Shown here: positions 43,255 through 51,969 of the stretch, one piece after another
Layout: the number at the start of each line of letters is the position of its first letter
How positions within the stretch are numbered: the stretch's first letter is position 1
Assembly: GCF_000317245.1 (NCBI RefSeq)
Contig: NZ_AJLJ01000077.1
Span: 1-54,472 of the forward strand
DNA from: Fischerella muscicola SAG 1427-1 = PCC 73103
GTDB taxonomy: Bacteria > Cyanobacteriota > Cyanobacteriia > Cyanobacteriales > Nostocaceae
Direction: 5' to 3'
DNA length: 54,472 bases
Notes under the pieces: generated by a model
Database searches by the model: none
Seen by the model: only the letters and a program-made list of their open reading frames with translations
What the model was told of the DNA's origin: nothing
Position numbers and translations under genes: made by a program

Positions 43255-43593
43255 CTAGCGACTCTTCAGCATGGACTCTTGACTGCTCAATGGTTGTGTT
43301 GCTCGCAGTACTACATCCAGCAACCCCGGAAACAATTCTTCTAAATCTTCTCGCCTGAGTGAATTTATGTGTTGTGTTCCCTCTTTGCGAGTCCAGACCA
43401 CGCCAGACTCTCTTAAAATTTTGAAATGGTTGGACATGGTAGACTTGGCGATCGCAAAATCAAAGTCGGCACAGCATTGCTCTCCTTTTACCGCCAATTG
43501 CCGCACAACCTCCAACCGCACAGGATCGCCTAAAGCATATAACACTCCTGCCAATGATATATGTTGTTGTTCTGGGTGATACAGCAATCTCAT
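43255..43593 (-). CDS. ArsR-family transcriptional regulator
   Basis: A 112-aa winged-helix repressor. The core is [18 protein letters not shown] (alpha 1-2), then [20 protein letters not shown] (recognition helix) and the wing [17 protein letters not shown] vicinal Cys pair in GEQCCADF (about residues 39-40) could sense metal or redox state; other ArsR proteins sense at different sites. It is divergent from trxA, with a perfect 9-bp inverted repeat between the starts, implying control of trxA and itself. Confidence 0.9.
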   Translation of the reverse strand: MRLLYHPEQQHISLAGVLYALGDPVRLEVVRQLAVKGEQCCADFDFAIAKSTMSNHFKILRESGVVWTRKEGTQHINSLRREDLEELFPGLLDVVLRATQPLSSQESMLKSR

Positions 43594-43628
43594 ACTTGCA
43601 CAATCGCATAAATTAGACTATATTTTAT

Positions 43629-43649
43629 TTATTCGATTTTATCGAATAA
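43629..43649. promoter_or_regulatory. Probable ArsR operator
   Basis: A perfect inverted repeat, TTATTCGAT-TTT-ATCGAATAA. It lies 35 bp from the arsR-type start and 23 bp from the trxA start, the expected place for a repressor acting on both. Confidence 0.65.
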
Positions 43650-43672
43650 TTGAATTAAATAGGAGGGCAAGA

Positions 43673-43996
43673 ATGTCATCCATTACTAATGTGACAGAAG
43701 CCACATTCAAACAAGAAGTCCTGGAAAGTGATACGCCCGTATTAGTGGACTTTTGGGCGCCGTGGTGTGGTCCTTGTCGCATGGTGGCTCCCGTGGTAGA
43801 TGAAGTGGCTGCTGAATACGTGGGACAGGTAAAAGTGGTCAAGCTGAATACAGATCAGAATCCCACTGTTGCCAGTCATTATGGGATTCGTAGTATTCCC
43901 ACGCTCATGGTATTTAAAGGCGGTCGGCAAGTCGATACGGTTGTAGGCGCCGTGCCAAAAACAACCCTAGCTAAAACTTTAGCACAGTATCTGTAA
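43673..43996 (+). CDS. trxA: Thioredoxin
   Basis: A 107-aa classical thioredoxin with active site [10 protein letters not shown] (Cys near 31 and 34), cis-Pro in [12 protein letters not shown] and the C-terminal helix [11 protein letters not shown]. It reduces protein disulfides using ferredoxin- or NADPH-dependent reductase. AGGAGG lies 8 nt before the ATG. It is divergent from the ArsR-type gene and has an operator-like palindrome in front, which is unusual for a housekeeping trxA and suggests an inducible paralogue. Confidence 0.95.
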   Translation: MSSITNVTEATFKQEVLESDTPVLVDFWAPWCGPCRMVAPVVDEVAAEYVGQVKVVKLNTDQNPTVASHYGIRSIPTLMVFKGGRQVDTVVGAVPKTTLAKTLAQYL

Positions 43997-44187
43997 TCAA
44001 GGTTGCAGCAAGGTAGGCGATTTTGCCCACCCTATCTGACTAGAGAAAGGGGAATGAACTGTAGGGAATGGGGAAAATAGGTAGTTGGTAATAGGAAATG
44101 GGGTATGGTAGTGAATTTTTTCCAATCACCAATAGCCAATTATAAATCACCTATTCCCTACCTTTTGAGTTATGGGAGGTTAGCTCA

Positions 44188-44354
44188 ATGGACTTAAAAT
44201 TACATGGAAAATCTGCATTAGTAAGCAGTTCAACGACAGGTATTGGCTTTGCAATTGCTCAAACTTTAGCTCAAGAGGGTGAGAGGGTGCATCCGTGATG
44301 ATCAATGGTCGCTCTGAGCAGAGAGTTGCAGAGGCAAAGAAAGCACAGCAAAAT
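44188..44354 (+). pseudogene. SDR dehydrogenase N-terminal stub
   Basis: The ATG at 44188 behind GGGAGGT starts MDLKLHGKSALVSSSTTGIG and AIAQTLAQEG, the cofactor-binding start of an SDR. A frameshift gives a stop at 44296-44298, while the next frame continues VMINGRSEQRVAEAKKAQQ. The remaining about 200 aa are absent; the GST gene begins at 44369. The Gly loop reads SSSTTGIG, lacking the usual first Gly. Confidence 0.78.
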
Positions 44355-44368
44355 CGGAGGAGACATAT

Positions 44369-45073
44369 ATGATTGAACTTTACTATTGGACAACACCCAA
44401 CGGTCACAAAATTACGATGTTCTTGGAGGAAGCCGAACTTCCTTACACAATTATTCCTGTAAACATAGGTACGGGCGATCAGTTCAAACCAGAATTTTTG
44501 AAGATTGCACCCAATAATCGCATCCCTGCAATTATTGATCGCGAACCTGCTGATGGTGGTGAGCCGATTTCAGTGTTTGAATCTGGAGCAATTTTGCTAT
44601 ATTTAGCAGAAAAAGCTGGAAAATTAATCCCAAATAACATACGCGATCGCACTGAAGTCCTGCAATGGTTATTCTGGCAGATGGGAGGTTTGGGGCCTAT
44701 GGCGGGTCAAAATCACCACTTTAGTCAATACGCACCAGAAAAAATTCCCTACGCCATCAATCGTTATGTGAACGAAACAGCAAGATTATACGCTGTGCTG
44801 AATAAACGCCTGAGCGATCGCGAATTTGTTGCTGGTAATAACTATTCAATTGCTGATATCGCCATCTATCCGTGGATTGTCCCCTATGAACGCCAAGGTC
44901 AAAAACTAGAAGATTTTCCCCACCTCAAACGCTGGTTTGAAACAATTCAAGCACGTCCAGCGACTATCCGCGCCTACGAAAAAGCAGAAGCATTCAAAAA
45001 TCAGACACTAGACGTAGAAAAATCTCGGTCATTGTTGTTTAATCAATCAGCGCAAACAGTGCAACCGTCTTAA
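44369..45073 (+). CDS. Glutathione S-transferase (YfcG/Ure2-like)
   Basis: A 234-aa protein. The thioredoxin-fold N-domain (LYYWTTPNGHKITMFLEEAE, PNNRIPAIID, SVFESGAILLYLAEKAG) has the Thr-Pro-Asn pattern of the nu-class YfcG/YghU enzymes, active as disulfide-bond reductases. The helical C-domain includes WQMGGLGPMAGQNHHF and YSIADIAIYPWI. GGAGGAG lies just before the ATG. It is 32 bp ahead of an Old Yellow Enzyme gene, a frequent pairing for detoxification of electrophiles (inference). Confidence 0.92.
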   Translation: MIELYYWTTPNGHKITMFLEEAELPYTIIPVNIGTGDQFKPEFLKIAPNNRIPAIIDREPADGGEPISVFESGAILLYLAEKAGKLIPNNIRDRTEVLQWLFWQMGGLGPMAGQNHHFSQYAPEKIPYAINRYVNETARLYAVLNKRLSDREFVAGNNYSIADIAIYPWIVPYERQGQKLEDFPHLKRWFETIQARPATIRAYEKAEAFKNQTLDVEKSRSLLFNQSAQTVQPS

Positions 45074-45105
45074 AAAATTCAAGTTAGAATTTTGGAAAAA
45101 ATTTC

Positions 45106-46206
45106 ATGAACGAAAATATCAATTTATTCACCCCATACCAAATGGGTAATTTAGAATTGCCCAACCGTATTATTATGGCTCCCCTCACACGTAATCGTGC
45201 AGGTGAGGGAAACATACCACATGAACTTAATGCAGAGTATTACGCTCAACGTGCAACTGCGGGGCTAATTATTAGTGAAGCAACTCAGATTTCACCCCAA
45301 GGACAAGGGTATCCTTATACACCAGGTATTCACTCATCTGAGCAGATAGCGGGTTGGAAATTAGTCACAAATGCAGTGCATGAGCAGGGCGGAAGAATAT
45401 TCCTGCAACTGTGGCACGTCGGACGTATTTCTCACCCTGATTTGCAACCAGATAGAGCGTTACCTTTAGCACCATCTGCGATCGCAGCAAAAGGAGAAGC
45501 ATCGACCTATGAGGGAATGAAACCTTTTGTTACACCTCGTGCTTTGGAAACTTGGGAAATTCCAGAGATCGTAGAACAGTATCGCCAAGGTGCAGCAAAT
45601 GCTCTGGCTGCTGGATTTGATGGTGTGGAAATTCACGCAGCGAATGGTTATTTAATTGACCAATTTCTCCGGGATGGTACTAATCAACGTACAGACAAAT
45701 ATGGTGGTTCTATAGAGAATCGTGTCAGACTGCTGCTAGAAATAACGCAAGCAATCACTGGTGTCTGGGATAGCAAACGAGTAGGAGTGCGTCTTTCTCC
45801 TAGTGGCACATTTAATGACATGCATGACTCTAACCCAGTGGAAACTTTTGGTTATGCAGCCCAAGCACTCAATCAGTTTGATTTAGCATATCTGCATATC
45901 TTTGAAGCTACAGAAGCAGATATCAGACACGGGGCGACAGTAGTACCTACTAGCCTTCTCCGGCAAAAGTACCAAGGTACACTCATGGTCAATGGTGATT
46001 ATACCTTAGAGAAAGGCAATGCTGTCTTGGCAAAAGGAGAAACTGATTTAGTAGCCTTTGGCAGATTGTTTATATCCAATCCTGACTTACCCCGACGTTT
46101 TGCACTAAATGCACCGTTAAATCAACCCGACCCATCTACATTTTATGGTGGTGGAGAAAAGGGATACATAGATTACCCAACATTGGAAGTACAACAAACA
46201 CACTAA
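45106..46206 (+). CDS. Old Yellow Enzyme-family alkene reductase
   Basis: A 366-aa FMN enzyme. The barrel shows IMAPLTRNRA (N-terminal FMN contact), LQLWHVGRISHP, GVEIHAANGYLIDQFLRDGT with the His-x-x-Asn substrate pair, YGGSIENRVRLLLEI, and the FMN phosphate site MVNGDY then AFGRLFISNPDLP. It reduces activated C=C bonds of enals, enones and nitro compounds with NAD(P)H. It follows the GST gene by 32 bp and is likely in one operon with it. Confidence 0.93.
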   Translation: MNENINLFTPYQMGNLELPNRIIMAPLTRNRAGEGNIPHELNAEYYAQRATAGLIISEATQISPQGQGYPYTPGIHSSEQIAGWKLVTNAVHEQGGRIFLQLWHVGRISHPDLQPDRALPLAPSAIAAKGEASTYEGMKPFVTPRALETWEIPEIVEQYRQGAANALAAGFDGVEIHAANGYLIDQFLRDGTNQRTDKYGGSIENRVRLLLEITQAITGVWDSKRVGVRLSPSGTFNDMHDSNPVETFGYAAQALNQFDLAYLHIFEATEADIRHGATVVPTSLLRQKYQGTLMVNGDYTLEKGNAVLAKGETDLVAFGRLFISNPDLPRRFALNAPLNQPDPSTFYGGGEKGYIDYPTLEVQQTH

Positions 46207-46232
46207 TACCAATTTGAAAAATCAATTTTGTT

Positions 46233-46254
46233 GAGACGCGATAAATCGCGTCTC
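46233..46254. repeat. GACGCGAT palindromic repeat
   Basis: A near-perfect palindrome, GAGACGCGAT/AAATCGCGTCTC, the same family as the copies at 50902, 51731 and 51887. It follows the alkene reductase stop by 27 bp and may end transcription. Confidence 0.7.
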
Positions 46255-46481
46255 AAATTCCGATTTATCGCGTCTAGCGATCGCAGTTTTAGTACCTGTA
46301 GGATATCCAGCAGAACCACGTCTCAATCCTGGCCGTTTGCCATTTTCTTACAATGTCTTTGTAGATAGAGTTGGAAACCCTTATCAAGCTTAGGAAAGTC
46401 TTGAATATAAGTTGTTCTTGGTGTCTTTGTGCCTTTGTGGTGAAAAAATAATTTTTGAAACACTAAGACACTAAGAAGAAG

Positions 46482-47114
46482 ATGAATGGCAAATTGATTG
46501 TATTTGAAGGGGTGGAAGGTTGCGGCAAAACAACTCAGATAAAACTTTGTAGTGAGTGGTTGCAAAGTCTGGGAATCTCTGTTTTAGTGACTCGTGAACC
46601 GGGAGGAACTTCTTTAGGCTTGCATCTCAGGCGCTTGTTACTAGAAAAATCACTAGATCAGCCAATTGCTGATAGAACAGAATTATTGTTATACGCTGCT
46701 GACCGATCGCAACACGTAGAAGAAGAACTCAAACCAAATCTCGCAGCTGGGAAAATTATATTGTGCGATCGCTATACCGACTCTACCATTGCTTACCAAG
46801 GTTATGGTCGCGGTTTAGACATGAATTTAATTGATCAACTCAACAGTATTGCTACCAATGGCTTAGAAAGTGATATTACCCTATGGCTTGATCTTGATGT
46901 TGAGGTCGGATTAGCTCGTAAACGCGGCACATCCATTACTCTAGATCGCATTGAACAAGAAGCGATCGCTTTTCATCGTCGCATTCAACAAGGATATGCC
47001 GAATTAGCTAAAACCCATCCACACAGAATTGTACGTATAGATGCCAATGCCAATGTAGAAATAGTCCAAAAACAAGTTCAAAAAGTTTTAACTCAAAAGC
47101 TAAAAGTCATTTAG
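46482..47114 (+). CDS. tmk: Thymidylate kinase
   Basis: A 210-aa P-loop kinase that phosphorylates dTMP to dTDP. The P-loop is FEGVEGCGKTTQ (residues 8-19), followed by VTREPGGTSLG, the DR(Y/H) motif LCDRYTDSTIAYQGYGRGLD, and the LID-like region after LDLDVEVGLARKRG. The length is typical. AAGAAGA before the ATG is a weak Shine-Dalgarno. Repeat debris (ACACTAAGACACTAAG) lies just upstream. Confidence 0.95.
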   Translation: MNGKLIVFEGVEGCGKTTQIKLCSEWLQSLGISVLVTREPGGTSLGLHLRRLLLEKSLDQPIADRTELLLYAADRSQHVEEELKPNLAAGKIILCDRYTDSTIAYQGYGRGLDMNLIDQLNSIATNGLESDITLWLDLDVEVGLARKRGTSITLDRIEQEAIAFHRRIQQGYAELAKTHPHRIVRIDANANVEIVQKQVQKVLTQKLKVI

Positions 47115-47155
47115 TTGAGTATAATAAAGGCATAACCCCTAACCCCCTAACCCTA

Positions 47156-47192
47156 ATCCCCGTGAATTCTGTCTTCCAGAATTTATGGGGAT
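47156..47192 (+). terminator. tmk terminator
   Basis: The hairpin ATCCCC-GTG-AATTCTG-TCTTC-CAGAATT-TAT-GGGGAT, 42 bp past the tmk stop. Two nested stems, followed by TTTC. Confidence 0.6.
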
Positions 47193-47285
47193 TTCAAGTT
47201 TAGGGCTGTTTTATTCTATAAAGAAAAAGAGTAAATTGCTTTACACCGTAGCTGTAAAGAATTTTTCCATATAACGTGAAAAGAC

Positions 47286-47341
47286 AAGCTATCAACAGGT
47301 TTAGGAAGTAAAAACCTGGTTTGTGCTTCCTAAACTAGCTT
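47286..47341. repeat. Long hairpin, GTTTAGGAAG repeat
   Basis: The outer stem AAGCTA/TAGCTT and inner stem GTTTAGGAAG/CTTCCTAAAC enclose a 17-nt loop. It lies in the tmk to 47506 gap, which otherwise holds no gene. It could be a repeat or a small-RNA structure. Confidence 0.5.
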
Positions 47342-47505
47342 TATAAGTAAAAAACTTGATTTACAACTCAAAACCTCATAAAGTGCCAACTGTTTTTCAA
47401 TATTTTTATGTTTTTTATGCAATACAATGTAATAATACTCACTTAGGTAACTTGATACTATAGTTCAGTGAAAGCACTTGTTGGCGCTACTGAACAATAC
47501 ATTTT

Positions 47506-48018
47506 ATGATCAACAAAAAAATTCTTACTGTATTAGGAACTATTGTTGCACTTACTCTCTTACCTGTATGGTTGGCTCAAAATAAGGCAAACAGTCAAAG
47601 CTTACAGGTGAATGATTCAGACGAGAAAAAGATAATAGGAACCTGGCGTGTAAGGGTAGATGTCGATCCAAATCCTATAGGAGACCCGCCAATATTTTAT
47701 GGTTACACTACTTTTAATGAAGGGGGAACGTTAATTGAGTCAAGCTCATATTCCCTCGAAGGTAGCCGCCCCGGTCATGGAGTATGGAAGAAAATCGGTA
47801 AAAACGAGTTTAAAGCTGTCTTCGAGAAGTTTATAGAGTTTAACCCTATTACTCAGCAACAAGGAATTTTTGTTTTCAGAATAGAGGAAGTGATTAATTT
47901 GACCGGAGACAATAGCTTTAAAGGTTTTGAGCAAGTTTCACTGTGTAATAATGCAGGAGAGGAGTGTCAGCCTCTTGGAACAGCTCATACTCACAGCAGC
48001 CGCTTGAAGGTAGATTAA
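47506..48018 (+). CDS. Exported protein with lipocalin-like beta fold, unknown function
   Basis: A 170-aa protein. The signal sequence (KILTVLGTIVALTLLPVWLA) is followed from about residue 40 by a beta-rich domain: KKIIGTWRVRVDVDP, FYGYTTFNEGGTLIESSS, GHGVWKKIGKNEFKAVF, FVFRIEEVINL, FKGFEQVSL. The GTW opening and the GxW in the second half resemble small exported lipocalin-like proteins found in bacteria. Two Cys near the end (LCNNAGEECQP) may form a disulfide. No function can be assigned. It faces the RHH gene on the other strand, with 37 bp between stops. Confidence 0.72.
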   Translation: MINKKILTVLGTIVALTLLPVWLAQNKANSQSLQVNDSDEKKIIGTWRVRVDVDPNPIGDPPIFYGYTTFNEGGTLIESSSYSLEGSRPGHGVWKKIGKNEFKAVFEKFIEFNPITQQQGIFVFRIEEVINLTGDNSFKGFEQVSLCNNAGEECQPLGTAHTHSSRLKVD

Positions 48019-48055
48019 ATAATAATAATATTTCCGTATTTACAGAAAGACGCTT

Positions 48056-48211
48056 TTACTTTTTGTTTTCATAGTGCTGGTCTAGCAAGTCTCGCAGCAA
48101 ATCAGCCATTGTTATCCCTGCATCTACTGCTGCTTGACGTTTGATTGCTTTGTGCAGTGATTCAGGGATATCCAAGGTTAAGCGCTTTCTAACTTGTTCT
48201 TCGTAAAACAA
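48056..48211 (-). CDS. Orphan ribbon-helix-helix protein (CopG/ParD-like)
   Basis: A 51-aa frame too short for most gene finders. The RHH core is VRKRLTLDIPESLHKAIKRQ (beta strand and helix A), then GITMADLLRDLLDQHYE (helix B). It starts with TTG at 48211; an in-frame TAA lies 21 bp upstream, so no longer form exists. Such proteins are antitoxins or small DNA-binding regulators. No toxin gene is adjacent on either side, so it is either an orphan or a remnant. The start codon is weak. Confidence 0.6.
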   Translation of the reverse strand: MFYEEQVRKRLTLDIPESLHKAIKRQAAVDAGITMADLLRDLLDQHYENKK

Positions 48212-48361
48212 TGAGCGATCGCTTCTCTTTTATATTGAGCTTTTTAACAAAAATATTAAAAAACTCTTGTGAAAATTCAAAATTACAGAAATAATTCATT
48301 AACTTAAAAAGTAATAAATTTATATAGCAATCTTGTATGATTTGTGAAAATTGCAAAGTCC

Positions 48362-48394
48362 AGATCCCCGACTTCTCTAAGAAGTCGGGGATCT
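48362..48394. repeat. Dispersed hairpin, GATCCCCGACTT family (second copy)
   Basis: AGATCCCCGACTTCT/AGAAGTCGGGGATCT, almost identical stem to 21333-21365. The surrounding gap 48212-48522 is AT-rich and otherwise empty. Confidence 0.75.
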
Positions 48395-48522
48395 TGTCTC
48401 TAACGAATGATTTAGAAATGCTATATTATATTTTATTTGCAAATATTTAAGTAGTCCAAATATTTATTTATTTTAGGTTTTACGATTTTGAAGCTGGAAG
48501 ATAAATTGCTTCATCCATATTC

Positions 48523-51201
48523 ATGAAAGCTCTACCAAATAATCAGGAAAAGGCAAGATTAGCAGCCCTTCGCCACTACCAAATCCTCGATAGTGTAACC
48601 AAAGCAGCTTTTGATAATCTTGTTGAGTTAGCAGCCCTTGTCTGTAGTACGCCGATCGCTTGCATCAATTTTATTGACGAAAATCGACAATGGATACAAG
48701 CAAAAGTTGGTTGGGATGTCACTGAACTCCCGCAGGATGTGGGGATGTGTCCTGTTTGTATTCAGCAAAAAGATATTTTGATTGTTCCTGATTGCTTCAC
48801 AGATCAAGTATGGGCAGAAAATCCGATTGCAGCAGCGCCGTACGATGTAAGATTTTATGCTGGCGTACCACTACTGACACCAGAAGGATATGCGATCGCC
48901 ACTCTGTGTGTCATGGATCGTCAACCCCGACAACTTAACTCCGAACAAATCACAGCTTTGCAAAAGTTAGCTCACCAAGTCATGCTACTACTGCAAAGAA
49001 AATCAATAATTACACCATTACAAGATTGTCAACGTGTAGAAGCAGCACTACGAGAAAATGAACAACGCCTGAAGCTAGCATTACAAGCTGGTAAGCTTGG
49101 TTCTTGGCAGGTGGATTTAAAAACTGGCGAATTGTTTACATCTAATCAGTGTAAAGCCAACTTTGGTATACTGCCCAAAACAGATTTTTCCTACACAATG
49201 CTGTTAGACTGCGTCCACCCACAAGATCGTGACTATGTACGCGACTCTGTGAAGCAAGCTTTAGAACAGCAAAGTGATTATGAATCAGAGTATCGAATTA
49301 TTTGGCCAGATCGTAGCGTTCATTGGATGTTATCGCGGGGCCGTGGCATCTATGAGACTGATGGTACACCAATGCGGATGATTGGTGTAACTTTGGATAT
49401 TACTGAACGCAAGCAAGCAGAAGAAGCCTTACGCCAAAGTGAAGAAAGATTACAGTTAGTTATTGAGGCAACAAATGATGCTATCTGGGATTGGGATATT
49501 GTTCAGAATAAATGCTTTTGGTCAAAGCGATTTTATGAGTTTCTGGGTTTACCACAGACAGGTAAAAAACACTTTTATGAATCTCTTTATCAATTAGTGT
49601 ATCCTGATGACCGAGAACAATTTGCTGAGTTACTCTACCAACATCTCGAACTCAATCAGCCTTATCAAATGGAAGTGCGATTACGTCAGGTGGATGGTAG
49701 ATACAACTGGTTTTTAATCAGAGGTAAAGTGATTCGAGATGACGATGGTAGAGCGCTGCGGATGGTAGGCGTATTGAGTGATATCTCGGAACGCAAGCGC
49801 ACAGAAGAAGAATTAAAACAGCAAAATCAGCGATCGCAACTCTTAGCTGAAATTGCTCTGAAAATTCGCCAACACTTACAAACAGAAGAAATTCTCCGCA
49901 CCACAGTTACAGAAATCCAAAAACTTTTACACGCGGATCGAGTTATTATCTATCGATTGTGGAATGATGGTTCTGGAACAGTGGTGCAAGAAGCAGTCAT
50001 CACTGGTTGTAGCTCGATTTTAGGGCAAAAGCTTTTTGAGAGGTGTTTTCAGGAAAATTATCACGAAGCTTATCGCCAAGGCAGAATTAATATTATCTAC
50101 GATATCAAATCAGAAAGTGTCCATCCTTGTCATCGGGAATTTCTAGAAAATATTGGTGTTAAAGCCCACATACTTGTGCCAATTATTGTTAGAGATACAC
50201 TTTGGGGCTTACTAATTGCTCAACAATGTATCCGTCCGAAAAAGTGGAGTAATTGGGAAATTGAATTATTACAACAGCTAGCAAATCAGATTGGTATAGC
50301 TTTAGCTAAAGCGCAATTATTGGAAAAAGAAATACAGCAACGTGAAGAATTAGCTCGTTCTAATGCTGAATTAGAACAATTTGCTTATGTTGCTTCCCAC
50401 GACTTGCAAGAACCATTACGAATGGTCACAAGTTACTTACAATTACTGGATAGAAAGTATAAAAGTAAACTTGACAGTAAAGCCGATGAATTTATTTCCT
50501 ACGCCGTAGATGGTGCGAAACGGATGCAAATCTTAATTAATGATTTGTTGAGCTTTTCCCGTGTAAGTACCCGTGGACAACCATTTGGAGTCGTTGATTG
50601 TCATAGTGCTTTGCAACAGGCGATCGCAAATCTCAAAGTCGCAATTACAGAAACTCACGCAGTCATCACCTACGACGAACCTCTACCCCAACTCATCGCT
50701 GACGCTACCCAACTGGCACAATTATTCCAGAATTTAATTAGTAATGCCATTAAATTTCGTAGCGAACAACCCCCGCAAATTCATATTGGCGTAACGAAGA
50801 GAGACAGAAAAGGGGGAGTGGGAGGACAAGGAGGACAGGGAGGACATGGAAGCAATTTTTCTCCCTTGTCTCCCTTGTCTCCCTTATCCCCCCACACTCC
50901 CAGACGCGATGAATCGCGTCTCTACATTACTCCCTACTCTCCCTTGTCTCCTACAGAAAATGAATGGCTTTTCTGGATACGCGATAATGGAATTGGGATT
51001 GAACCTCAGTATGGCGATCGCATCTTTATCATTTTTCAGCGTTTGCACACTCGCGATAAGTATCCCGGTACTGGTATTGGTTTAGCAATTTGTAAAAAAA
51101 TTGTGGAACGTCACGGTGGACAAATCTGGGTTGAGTCACAACTTGGTCAAGGAACTACCTTTTACTTTACAATTCCAGATAGGATAGGTACGGCATCGTG
51201 A
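48523..51201 (+). CDS. GAF-PAS-PAS-GAF histidine kinase
   Basis: An 892-aa soluble kinase. GAF1 covers about 10-158 ([20 protein letters not shown]), PAS1 178-298, PAS2 305-425, and a phytochrome-like GAF2 440-600 ([18 protein letters not shown]). HisKA at about 615-690 has phospho-His in [13 protein letters not shown]. The HATPase runs about 725-890 with [30 protein letters not shown] and [13 protein letters not shown]. No conserved bilin Cys is evident in GAF2. Residues about 757-810 are a low-complexity insert encoded by a genomic repeat, between N-box and G1. It overlaps the response regulator by 4 bp, so the two form a signalling pair. Confidence 0.92.
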   Translation: MKALPNNQEKARLAALRHYQILDSVTKAAFDNLVELAALVCSTPIACINFIDENRQWIQAKVGWDVTELPQDVGMCPVCIQQKDILIVPDCFTDQVWAENPIAAAPYDVRFYAGVPLLTPEGYAIATLCVMDRQPRQLNSEQITALQKLAHQVMLLLQRKSIITPLQDCQRVEAALRENEQRLKLALQAGKLGSWQVDLKTGELFTSNQCKANFGILPKTDFSYTMLLDCVHPQDRDYVRDSVKQALEQQSDYESEYRIIWPDRSVHWMLSRGRGIYETDGTPMRMIGVTLDITERKQAEEALRQSEERLQLVIEATNDAIWDWDIVQNKCFWSKRFYEFLGLPQTGKKHFYESLYQLVYPDDREQFAELLYQHLELNQPYQMEVRLRQVDGRYNWFLIRGKVIRDDDGRALRMVGVLSDISERKRTEEELKQQNQRSQLLAEIALKIRQHLQTEEILRTTVTEIQKLLHADRVIIYRLWNDGSGTVVQEAVITGCSSILGQKLFERCFQENYHEAYRQGRINIIYDIKSESVHPCHREFLENIGVKAHILVPIIVRDTLWGLLIAQQCIRPKKWSNWEIELLQQLANQIGIALAKAQLLEKEIQQREELARSNAELEQFAYVASHDLQEPLRMVTSYLQLLDRKYKSKLDSKADEFISYAVDGAKRMQILINDLLSFSRVSTRGQPFGVVDCHSALQQAIANLKVAITETHAVITYDEPLPQLIADATQLAQLFQNLISNAIKFRSEQPPQIHIGVTKRDRKGGVGGQGGQGGHGSNFSPLSPLSPLSPHTPRRDESRLYITPYSPLSPTENEWLFWIRDNGIGIEPQYGDRIFIIFQRLHTRDKYPGTGIGLAICKKIVERHGGQIWVESQLGQGTTFYFTIPDRIGTAS
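50795..50955 (+). repeat. Repeat-derived in-frame insertion within the kinase ATPase domain
   Basis: GGAGGACAAGGAGGACAGGG, multiple CTCCCTTGT units and a central GACGCGATGAATCGCGTC palindrome. The same units occur in noncoding DNA at 43150, 51645-51969 and 54230. It keeps the frame and has no stop, adding about 54 codons rich in Gly, Ser and Pro. Confidence 0.8.
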
Positions 51202-51644
51202 GTATTTTAATAGATGTTATGCCTATTGAGATTTTGTTAATAGAAGACAATCCCGGTGATGTAGAGTTGACCAAAATTGCCTTAGAGGACAGCAAAATCT
51301 CTGTTAACTTAAATGTAGTTGAAGATGGTGTAGAAGCGATCGCCTTTCTACGTCGAGAAGGTAAATATACTCAAGTTCCCCACCCAGATATTGTTTTACT
51401 AGATTTAAATTTACCAAAAAAAGATGGTAGAGAAGTACTAGCAGAAATCAAAGCAGATGAAAAACTCAAGCGCATTCCCGTAGTAGTACTGACAACTTCT
51501 CAAGCAGAAGAAGATGTTCTTAGGGTATATAATTTATCCGCCAACTGTTACATTACCAAGCCCGTTGACTTCGATCAATTTGTCAAAATTGTACAATCTA
51601 TTGAAAATTTCTGGTTTACCATTGTCAAGCTTCCATCGGAATGA
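51198..51644 (+). CDS. CheY-like response regulator (Rcp1 type)
   Basis: A 148-aa single receiver domain. Acidic pocket [10 protein letters not shown], phospho-Asp in [12 protein letters not shown], Thr in [12 protein letters not shown] and Lys in CYITKPVDF. The EDNPGD pattern is typical of Rcp1-type regulators paired with phytochrome-like kinases. The GTG at 51198 overlaps the kinase stop (GTGA); an ATG at 51219 ([11 protein letters not shown]) is the alternative start. There is no output domain, so it acts by protein contact or phosphotransfer. Confidence 0.92.
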   Translation: MSILIDVMPIEILLIEDNPGDVELTKIALEDSKISVNLNVVEDGVEAIAFLRREGKYTQVPHPDIVLLDLNLPKKDGREVLAEIKADEKLKRIPVVVLTTSQAEEDVLRVYNLSANCYITKPVDFDQFVKIVQSIENFWFTIVKLPSE

Positions 51645-51969
51645 AGCAAGGGAACAGGGAACGGGGAACAGGGAACGGGGACAAGGGAGAGAATAAACAC
51701 CAATGACAAATGACAAATGACTATTGTACAGACGCGATGAATCGCGTCTCTACTAATGACAAATGACAAATGACTAATAGACCTCTTGCAAAAATAATAG
51801 GAACCCTCCCCTCACTTCTCCGTTTCAGGAGGAGTGAGGGGGTTAATTCGACTTATGCAAGAGGTCTAATGACTATTGTACAGACGCGATGAATCGCGTC
51901 TGTACTAATGACCAATGACCAATGACAAATGACCAATGACAAATGACAAATGACAAATGACACAACAAC
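51645..51969. repeat. STRR and GACGCGAT repeat cluster
   Basis: Heptad STRR runs (AATGACA units) occur at about 51700-51720, 51756-51776 and 51906-51960. Two copies of an about 39-bp unit, GACTATTGTACAGACGCGAT onward, lie at 51719-51757 and 51869-51907 on either side of the MITE at 51779-51867. The first 45 bp are GGGAACAGGGAACGGGG-type repeats. There is no gene in the gap. Confidence 0.8.
51779..51867. mobile_element. MITE-like element inserted in the STRR array
   Basis: An 89-bp element with perfect 12-bp inverted ends AGACCTCTTGCA/TGCAAGAGGTCT. AAT (possibly CTAAT) flanks both ends as a likely target duplication. The interior contains CCCTCCCCTCAC/GTGAGGGGG-type arms. No coding capacity. 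Confidence 0.75.
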
